Assembly: GCA_900319985.1 (NCBI GenBank)
Contig: ONQL01000045.1
Location: 1-20,761, forward strand
Reading direction: 5' to 3'
Length of the DNA stretch: 20,761 nucleotides
Source of the DNA: an uncultured Methanobrevibacter sp.
GTDB lineage: Archaea; Methanobacteriota; Methanobacteria; Methanobacteriales; Methanobacteriaceae
The notes under the pieces were generated by a model that searched no databases, was not told the DNA's origin, and saw nothing but the letters and a program-made list of their open reading frames with translations. Positions within the stretch are counted from its first letter, which is position 1, and each line of letters opens with the position of its first letter. Shown one piece after another: positions 8,255 to 16,000 of the stretch. Position numbers and translations under genes: made by a program.

Positions 8255-8262
8255 TTTAAATA
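8255..8262 (+). promoter_or_regulatory. Probable TATA box of the first adhesin gene
   Basis: TTTAAATA stands about 100 bases before the ATG at 8362. With normal archaeal spacing, transcription would begin near 8287, leaving a leader of about 75 bases that contains the hairpin at 8303-8324. A second AT-rich element, TATAATATAA (8281-8290), could act instead. Confidence 0.4.
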
Positions 8263-8302
8263 TTGTATTTTATCATAAATTATAATATAATAGAAAATTT
8301 TT

Positions 8303-8324
8303 AAAGTTTGTTTTATCAAACTTT
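8303..8324 (+). promoter_or_regulatory. Hairpin in the leader of the first adhesin gene
   Basis: A perfect 8-bp inverted repeat, AAAGTTTG (8303-8310) and CAAACTTT (8317-8324), encloses the loop TTTTAT. It ends 37 bases before the start codon and has no T-run directly after it, so it is not an obvious terminator. It could be an RNA structure in the leader or a protein-binding palindrome; the function is unknown. Confidence 0.4.
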
Positions 8325-8361
8325 CAATTAAAATTTGAAATTAAATTTGATGAGGTATAAT

Positions 8362-11300
8362 ATGAGTAAAAAAATTAATATTTGTTTAGTTTTATTGCTT
8401 TTATTGGTTTCAGTTGGTGCGGTTAGCGCTGCGGAGAGTTTAAATGAAACCAATGTTGTAGGCAATGAAGCTATTTATGATGCTGTTGATGTATCTTCGG
8501 ATGTCAATAGTAATCATAATTCTAATGAAGTTTTAACGGTAGATGATTCACAAAATCAGTTGGAATCTTCTTCACATACAATAACTGATGAGAATTATAA
8601 TCAATATTTTGATTTAAAGGGAAACTTGGTATCTTCTAATGTAAAGGAAGGAGATACAATTAATTTGGATGGACATTTTTCATCAAAGAATTTTATTTTT
8701 AATAAAAAAATCAATGTTGTGGGAACTTCTTCAAATAATATGAAAAATTCCATGATTTCACTGTTAAGTGGTGCTTCTGGAAGTTCAATATCAAACCTTA
8801 ATATTGCAAATACAAAAGCTGAGACTTATGGTATATTTTTAAACTCAGCAAGCAATTGTGTAATTCAGGGTTGTACTATAAAAAATACTGGAAGGGCTTC
8901 TTATGCAATTTGTGTTGCTAATGGTGCTAATCATAATAATGTAACAGATAATGACCTAAAGACATATGGTATTACATACGGTCATGGTACAAGGTCAACT
9001 CCAACCTTGCTTGTAAGTGGTTCTCATTATAACTACATTGCTAATAATAAAGTGGAAGTCGATGATGCTAATGGTATTTATTTGTCTAGTTATGATGGAG
9101 GTCCTATAAAAGGTGGGGTTTCTAATTTCAATATTATTTACAATAATACTGTCATGTGCAATATTAATGTTTTGCCTACTTCATGGAGTTATACCATTCA
9201 AATCATGGGTAACAATAATACCATCAAAGCTAATAATGTTATTAGAGGTTATAGGGGTATTTCTTCTGCCGGTTACGGCAATATTTTCATAGACAATACT
9301 ATTAGAAATGTCACAGGTGCTGATTACAACCACCCTGGTGTTGAAACTGGTGGGGAATATGCAATTGTTGGATCTTACGGTGCCATTGTTAAAAATAATA
9401 CTATTGTCGATTGTAAAATAATATCAACCGGTGCAGGAATAACTGTTATTGACAATTCCATTGTAGAAAACAATTGGGTGAATGTAACAAAAGCAGGTAG
9501 AGGTATTGTCGCTGCTGGTTCAAATGTTGTAATTAGAAATAATACTGTTTTCACAGAATTCGGATCTGGAATTTATGAAAAAGATGAAGGCTCAGGTCTT
9601 TTGATTGAAAATAATGTGATTACTTCTGATTCTGGTGTTGGAATTTTAATCGAAAAATTAAGTTCCAGAAGAATGCCTTCTAATGTGACTATAACTGGAA
9701 ACACTGTTATAACTGGCAATAGAGTTGCAATAGATGCAAGTGGTGTTCAGGCTGACACTTCTAATATTAATGATATTGTTAGTTCTAATAATGTATTTGG
9801 AAAAGATATTCACACTCCTGCAGGGGTTATTGATACTTCAAAACCAACTTATATCTTTAAAGGCAATACATCTACAGTCACACCATCTAATTTTGATGAA
9901 TATATCAATGCAAATGGTGGTTTGACTGGTCGGGTTAATGACGGCGATATTTTAAAATTTAAAGGCACATTCGATAATAAGGTAATATACATCAATAAAG
10001 GTATCAGAATCACTGGTGAAGACTGTACATTCTATAATTCCACATTTAAAGTTACTACAGGCAATGTATTAATTGAAAATTTAAACATTATCAATAAGGA
10101 AGCTGAAAGAGTCAATGCATGGGGAATTTTCGTAAATCAGGCTCAGGGTGTAAGGATTGTTAACAATAATATTTCTGTAAACGACCCTAAGGCATCTTAT
10201 GCAGTTTATGTTTTAGAATCAACATTTGTTGACGTGTGGAATAATCAATTAACTTCCGAAGGGGATTATTTAACATTCACTTTACTTTCATATGCTTGTG
10301 AAGATTGTAATTTCGCAAACAATACCATTAAAACAATAGGTACTGGAGATGTTTATAATTTCAGACCTGAAACCTGTATTGATGGTAACGAAATTGTTAT
10401 AGATGGAAAACAGTATTGCATTGATGGCAATGAATTGTATATTGATGGAAAATCCTATTGTATTGATGGTAATGAGCTTGTTATAGATGGTAAGTCTTAT
10501 TGTATTGATGGTAATGAGCTTGTAATTGATGGTAAGTCTTATTGTATTGATGGTAATGAGATTGTTATAGATGGTAAGTCTTATTGTATTGATGGTAATG
10601 AGATTGTTATAGATGGTAAGTCTTATTGTATTGATGGTAATGAGCTTGTAATTGATGGTGAAGAATATTGTATGGATGGAGCACATGTTATTTCCGAAAT
10701 TTATCAAACATACGGAATTTTATTATTATACTCATCAAATAATGTAGTTTCAGGAAATAATGTAAATGTCACTTCTAAATTGGCTGAAGTTCATTCAACT
10801 ACTGGCAAAGACAACTCTACTAACTCATTAGTCGGTATAGATTTATATTTCAATAGTCATAACAACGTTTTTTCAAACAATGTTGTTAATGTAAAAGGCA
10901 AAGACAATTATGTTTATGGAATGGGGGTTTTAGGCTATAATACTGGTCATAAAGCTCCTGAAGGTCAAGGCGCTACAAACAATACTTTTGAAGGTAATAT
11001 CATAACTCTTGAAAGTCCGTATTTTGCTACTGGTTTAATTATAGGTGCTGAATCTGAAGGAACTATTTTAAAAGGCAATGTCATTAACTTAAATGCGGGT
11101 GGCGTTACTTATGGAATTACTTTGGAGCTGTCAAAAATGACTACTATTGGAGGGAATGATGTTACCTTGAATTCAGAAGTTATTTATGGAATTGAAGCGT
11201 TATCCTCTGATGGTAATGTAATAACTGGCAATGATTTTAAAACTGATGCAAAACAGGTTTATGGAATCTTGCTTTCTATTTGTAAAGAAAATATTATTTC

Positions 11301-12930
11301 AAACAATAACATATCTGCAAACGGTAACGGTAAAGAGTTGACCATTAGAAACTTGGATTCACTTAAATGTGGAAATGCCGGAATATATCTTAGATCAAAT
11401 TCCACAAATAACAGAATAAATGCCAATAATATTACTTCAGCTAAAGGTCATGCAATCATAATTGATAATGAAGCTATTGATAATGTTATTGTGGATAATT
11501 ATTTGGTTTCAGAAAGAGGCATTGGCAATGCTGCAGTAAACAACACAATTGGAAATGAGGTTTCTGACAATTATGCATTCATTGCGGATTATGATATTAA
11601 AGTAAGTGAAATAAAGTATTTGGGACAAGGTCAATTTAATCTGACTTTTGGAGATGAGTTAAACGGAGCTATTGTCAAATTCTATGATTTGGATGATAAT
11701 CTGATAGGAAACGCAATAGTTTCAAATGGAGTTGCTGTTTATAACTATGCCTTTGATAAAACTTATGAACCTGCAACTTATAGATTTACAGCACAACTGT
11801 TTAAGGAAAATTATAAATCATCAGTCTATGAAATTTTATTTGATATTAATAAAGCTGATGTTGGTGTGACATTTGAGAATATGACTATAATTCAAGGCGA
11901 TACCCAATCAATTTCTATAAAAATTGTTGATCCTTTAGGTAATCCAATTAAAGGTGCAACTGTTAAATTTATTAGGCAAAGTGCCAGAGATTTCCCTATG
12001 GGAACAGCAGTATCAGATAGTCAGGGTAATGCTGAAATATTCTATGAGCTTCCTGTTTCATTGGATGCAGGTGAGTACATTGTTCGTGCAGACATATCAG
12101 GGTTAAACAATTATAATGATGCAAGTTTTGAGTCTAAATTAACCGTTTCACCAAGAAATAGCGTTATAATATCTATTAACTCAAATATGTATGTCAAAGG
12201 AATATTGGGTACTCTAAAAGATTCCAAGGGTGATGTTGTTGGAAATAAAAAAGTATCTGTGAAACTTGGTTCAACTACCTATCCAATCACTTCAAATGCC
12301 AAAGGTGAACTTGTATTGCCTGCAAATGTTAAAGCAGGTTCATATCAAGCAACTGTTAATTCACTTGCTGAAGGAAAATACTCTGAAAATACTCTTACAT
12401 CAAAAGTACTTATTGTAAATCCTATATCTGGAGGAAAGGATTACTCTGTCTATTATGGAAATACTGTAAAGTATAAGGTTCGCATATTGGACACTAAGGG
12501 CAAGGCAGTAGGTGCTGGAAAAGTAGTTACATTCAAAGTCAATGGAAAAACAATAAAAACCCCAACTGATAAATCTGGTTATGCAACCGCTTCAGTTAAG
12601 TTAGGCGTTGGTAAGTATGCTATTACTGCAACTTATGGTGGAGTTTCAAAATCCAATAAAATTACCTTTAAGGCAACTTTGTCTGCAAAAAATATGGTGC
12701 ATAAAAAAGCCAAAACAATTAAATTCTCTACCAAATTGGTAGATAAAAAAGGTAAAGTCTTAAAAGGTAAAAAGATTACTTTTAAAATTAGTGGTAAAAA
12801 GTACTCTGCCAAAACTAACAAAAAAGGTGTTGCAACTGCATCTATCAAAAATTTAAAAGTTGGTAAATTCACAATAACTTCAAGTTATGGTGGATGCACT
12901 ATTAAGAATACTATACAAATTAAAAAATAA
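8362..12930 (+). CDS. Giant adhesin-like surface protein with two beta-helix regions, an IDG/Cys repeat array and C-terminal Ig-like domains
   Basis: The start is ATG 8362, preceded by TGAGGT; the product is 1,522 residues. Residues 1-24 are a signal peptide ending in GAVSA. A capping motif, TDENYNQYFDLKGNL (about 75), opens a first right-handed beta-helix (PbH1/NosD-type, rungs rich in N-N-x-I/V). A second cap, TPSNFDEYINANGGL (about 507), opens a second helix. Inside the second helix, residues 672-773 are a tandem 14-residue repeat (see the separate entry). Beta-helix rungs resume with QTYGILLLYSSNN and run to about 1075. Ig-like domains follow; the last two (about 1355-1522) are strongly basic (TKGKAVGAGKVVTFKVNGK; KKGKVLKGKKITFKISGKK). 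Such domains are common at the end of Methanobrevibacter adhesin-like proteins and may hold the protein on the pseudomurein wall by charge. No membrane anchor or sortase signal is visible. The ligand is unknown. Confidence 0.88.
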   Translation: MSKKINICLVLLLLLVSVGAVSAAESLNETNVVGNEAIYDAVDVSSDVNSNHNSNEVLTVDDSQNQLESSSHTITDENYNQYFDLKGNLVSSNVKEGDTINLDGHFSSKNFIFNKKINVVGTSSNNMKNSMISLLSGASGSSISNLNIANTKAETYGIFLNSASNCVIQGCTIKNTGRASYAICVANGANHNNVTDNDLKTYGITYGHGTRSTPTLLVSGSHYNYIANNKVEVDDANGIYLSSYDGGPIKGGVSNFNIIYNNTVMCNINVLPTSWSYTIQIMGNNNTIKANNVIRGYRGISSAGYGNIFIDNTIRNVTGADYNHPGVETGGEYAIVGSYGAIVKNNTIVDCKIISTGAGITVIDNSIVENNWVNVTKAGRGIVAAGSNVVIRNNTVFTEFGSGIYEKDEGSGLLIENNVITSDSGVGILIEKLSSRRMPSNVTITGNTVITGNRVAIDASGVQADTSNINDIVSSNNVFGKDIHTPAGVIDTSKPTYIFKGNTSTVTPSNFDEYINANGGLTGRVNDGDILKFKGTFDNKVIYINKGIRITGEDCTFYNSTFKVTTGNVLIENLNIINKEAERVNAWGIFVNQAQGVRIVNNNISVNDPKASYAVYVLESTFVDVWNNQLTSEGDYLTFTLLSYACEDCNFANNTIKTIGTGDVYNFRPETCIDGNEIVIDGKQYCIDGNELYIDGKSYCIDGNELVIDGKSYCIDGNELVIDGKSYCIDGNEIVIDGKSYCIDGNEIVIDGKSYCIDGNELVIDGEEYCMDGAHVISEIYQTYGILLLYSSNNVVSGNNVNVTSKLAEVHSTTGKDNSTNSLVGIDLYFNSHNNVFSNNVVNVKGKDNYVYGMGVLGYNTGHKAPEGQGATNNTFEGNIITLESPYFATGLIIGAESEGTILKGNVINLNAGGVTYGITLELSKMTTIGGNDVTLNSEVIYGIEALSSDGNVITGNDFKTDAKQVYGILLSICKENIISNNNISANGNGKELTIRNLDSLKCGNAGIYLRSNSTNNRINANNITSAKGHAIIIDNEAIDNVIVDNYLVSERGIGNAAVNNTIGNEVSDNYAFIADYDIKVSEIKYLGQGQFNLTFGDELNGAIVKFYDLDDNLIGNAIVSNGVAVYNYAFDKTYEPATYRFTAQLFKENYKSSVYEILFDINKADVGVTFENMTIIQGDTQSISIKIVDPLGNPIKGATVKFIRQSARDFPMGTAVSDSQGNAEIFYELPVSLDAGEYIVRADISGLNNYNDASFESKLTVSPRNSVIISINSNMYVKGILGTLKDSKGDVVGNKKVSVKLGSTTYPITSNAKGELVLPANVKAGSYQATVNSLAEGKYSENTLTSKVLIVNPISGGKDYSVYYGNTVKYKVRILDTKGKAVGAGKVVTFKVNGKTIKTPTDKSGYATASVKLGVGKYAITATYGGVSKSNKITFKATLSAKNMVHKKAKTIKFSTKLVDKKGKVLKGKKITFKISGKKYSAKTNKKGVATASIKNLKVGKFTITSSYGGCTIKNTIQIKK
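10375..10680 (+). repeat. Seven tandem 42-bp repeats encoding a Cys/IDG 14-residue unit, plus a partial eighth
   Basis: Units start at 10375, 10417, 10459, 10501, 10543, 10585 and 10627; a stub CMDG closes the array at 10669-10680. The consensus unit is CIDGNELVIDGKSY. Variation is confined mostly to Leu/Ile at position 7, with a first unit ending GKQY and a last ending GEEY. Units 5 and 6 are identical at DNA level. Each unit is itself two 7-residue halves with the pattern x-Ile-Asp-Gly, so the array holds 15 half-units. Each full unit has one Cys, giving a Cys every 14 residues. The period and composition differ from the beta-helix rungs on both sides. Low divergence points to recent expansion and probable copy-number variation between strains. 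Confidence 0.92.
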
Positions 12931-12960
12931 GGTTATTTAACTCTTATTTTACTTTTTTTT
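12924..12960 (+). terminator. Terminator of the first adhesin gene, stop codon in the left arm
   Basis: AAAATAAG (12924-12931) pairs with CTTATTTT (12943-12950) as an 8-bp stem with an 11-base loop, followed by AC and a run of T (12953-12960). The stop TAA (12928-12930) is part of the left arm. Confidence 0.7.
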
Positions 12961-12969
12961 CAATTTTTC

Positions 12970-12987
12970 TTTAAATACATTTAAATA
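12970..12987 (+). promoter_or_regulatory. Tandem TATA-like boxes before the second adhesin gene
   Basis: TTTAAATA occurs twice, at 12970-12977 and 12980-12987, with two bases between. Either would set transcription near 13000-13012 and give a leader of about 60-70 bases. The duplication may allow two start sites one helical turn apart. Confidence 0.4.
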
Positions 12988-13060
12988 TTTTTAAAATCTA
13001 ACTTATATTCAATTTGTAATGATTTTTATAGGCTATTGTTTACTTTAATTATATTAAAAT

Positions 13061-13074
13061 GAGGTGAAATTATT
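13061..13074 (+). promoter_or_regulatory. Strong ribosome-binding site followed by an ATT at the start position
   Basis: GAGGTGAA (13061-13068) is a clear Shine-Dalgarno, and the codon 5 bases after GAGGTG is ATT (13072-13074). The in-frame TGA at 13060-13062 overlaps the site, and no ATG, GTG or TTG is present in the frame before 13105. Reading from ATT gives a basic n-region (Lys-Ala-Lys) and a full hydrophobic core. An indel in the A-run at 13080-13084 is an alternative explanation. Confidence 0.6.
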
Positions 13075-16000
13075 AAAGCAAAAAGTTTATTTATTTCATT
13101 AATCATGCTTTCTGTAGTGATGTTGTCATTAAGCGTTGCTTTTGCTAGTGACAATGCTACAGATGTCGCAGCTATTGATAATGAAATAGTTATCGATGAA
13201 CCACTTGCTGTTGAAGAAGATTCTCAAGCAGTGAGTGCAAATGAAAATGTTGTAACAAAAGATAATTTTAATAATTATTTTGATAGTACTGGATCTCTAT
13301 TGAGTAACGTCACTTCAGATGAATTGATATTTAGTGGAGATATTTCTAATGTTGGTGTAGATAATATTGTTCTTAACCGCTCAATTAAAATAAGCGGTAA
13401 TGATGCAGTATTAACCAACATTTCTATAGATGTCAAATCTAGTGATGTTGTTATTTCCGGTTTAACTATTAATCAAGATAAAGGTGAATTTGGAATTTCT
13501 GTTTCCAATGCATCTGATGTATTAATCGAAGATTCTACTATTAATTTTAATGCAAATGCTGGCATTAATGGATATGCAATTAATGCTGATTTTGCAGATA
13601 ATTTAAAAATTATGAACAATATCATTAATTATGTCGGTGCAACAACAGGATGGGAAGTTAACTATGCGATTCGTGTTTCAAATTCCAATAATACCATAAT
13701 TAGTGGTAACAAAATTAAGGCTAAAATTGTTTCCGCTGATGTTGGTTGGGCTGAAATTCCTCCTGGAAGTGGAAATTGGGTAAGTAGTCCAATTAGTGGA
13801 ACTATTGCTGTAAGAGATTCAAATGGACCTGTTTTAGATAGTAATGATATAAATACTACTTATTCTGGTGTTGTTACTTCCTATGGTTATGACACTATTT
13901 ATGTTGTTGATTTTTCAGGAACATCAGGTACTGTAATCGTTAATAACAATATTACTTCCGTGGGTAAAGATTATATCTATGGTATCATTATTTCTGATAA
14001 TGATTTCACAATAAGAGCTAATAATATTAAATCTACTGGAGAATATTATGCTAATGGTATTGATATTGAAGGTCCTGCTGCAGGTGTAGTAGAAGACAAT
14101 GTCATTGAAGTTAAATCTGGTAGTAGTGCTTATGGTATTTATTCCGGTATGAATGGTGCTGATGTTAATGCAAATTATACTGGTAATGAGATTTCCGGTG
14201 AAGCATACAATATCTTTGGTTTTTCAATAGGTGATGTTTCAAGCAATGTTATAAACAACACTGTTTTAATTAATGGTAATTATACTACTGGTATGGCTTA
14301 TAGAGGAGTATCTTTATCTGCTAGTGGTAATAAATTTGTTTTAAATTCTTCTGAAGTAGGTAGCGAATCTATTTGGGAAGGATTTGGTGTTGAAGCTGTT
14401 GGTATTAAAGTTATTAAAGGTACTGCAAATATTGCTGATAATGTAATTGCTGGTCCTGGTAAAGGTGTTTCCTTAGCAGGCAATGAAACTAATGTAGTAT
14501 TGAAAAATAACATGATTAATACTATTGCTAATGTTGATAAAAATGCTTATGCAATTTATGTTAATGATACTGCTAGTTTAGAAATTGTTGACAACCATAT
14601 CGATTACCAAGGCACTACCAAAGGTACAGGAATCAATAATGCAATTTATCTTTATAATGCTGATGGAGCTATTGTAAACGGAAATAAATTTGATCTAGAT
14701 TTAGTTTCTGCTGATGTTGCTTGGATTGAAGTTCCTGTAGGTAGTGGAAATTGGATAAGTGCTCCTATTAGTGAAGGTATTGTTGTTGAAGATTCTGATA
14801 ATGTTAGTTTTGATAGTAATACTGTATCTACTAATTTCACTGATGTCATTACTTCATACGGTTATGATACCATTTACTCTGTAGATTTCAAAAATTCCAA
14901 TAATGCTGTAATCACAAATAATGAAATTACCTCTGTGGGTAAAGATTATATTTATGGAATTATTCTTTCTGGTAATGATTTCACAATAAGAGCTAATAAT
15001 ATAACTTCTATTGGCGAATATTATGCTAATGGTATCGATATTGAAGGTCCTGCTACTGGTATTGTTGAAAATAATGGTGTTTTAGTAATAAGTGGTGCTA
15101 GTGCTTATGGTATTTATTCCGGTATGAATGGTGCAGATGTAAGTGCTAACTACAGTGGTAATGAAATTTCAGGTAATGCTTACAATATATTCGGTATGTC
15201 TGTTGGTGATGTGGACAGTAATATTGTAAATAACTTTATTAACTTAAAAGGTAATTATACTACTGGTATTGCTTATAGAGGTTCCAAATTAACCATTGCT
15301 GACAATAATGTTGTATTAGAATCCAGTGAAGTTGGTAATGAGTCAATTTGGGAAGGATTTGGTGTTGAAGCTGTTGGTATTAAAGTTATTAAAGGTAATG
15401 TGAACATTAACAATAACGTCATTGCCGGTCCTGGTAAAGGTGTTTCCATTCTCAATAATGTTACTGAAGCTTCATTGACTGGTAACTTTATAAATACTGT
15501 TGCTAATGTTGATAAAAATGCTTATGCAATTTATGCTGTAGATGCTGCTGGTTTAATAGTTTCCAATAACACTGTTGATTATCAGGGTGCTACAAATGGT
15601 ACCGGTATCAACAATGCTGTTTATATTAATGATGTTGAAGGTGCTGTAATTGATTCTAATAAATTTGATTTAGATTTGGTTTCCTCTTATGTGCCTTGGG
15701 CTGAAGTGCCTTCAGGTAGTGGAAATTGGGTAAGCTCTCCTATTTCCGAAGGTATTGTTGTTGAAAGTTCTAACAATGTTACTTTTGATAATAATACAGT
15801 AAATGTTCAATATACTGATGTTGTTGGAAATTATGATACTATTTACTCTGTTGACTTCAAAAATTCCAATAATGCTGTAATTTCAAATAATGATATTATA
15901 TCTAATGGAAATACTTATATTTACGGAATAATAATTACTGGTGATAATTTCAATATTAACTCAAACGATATTAATACAACATCCAATTATTATTCTAACG

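Noticed and set aside
10375..10680. Possible CRISPR array because of regular short repeats
   Set aside because: The 42-bp units are directly adjacent without spacers, keep the adhesin reading frame and have no cas genes nearby.
10288..10707. 139-residue open frame on the minus strand, made of a repeating sequence
   Set aside because: It is the antisense shadow of the 42-bp repeat array; the repeat keeps the opposite frame open. It has no ribosome-binding site and no independent family match.
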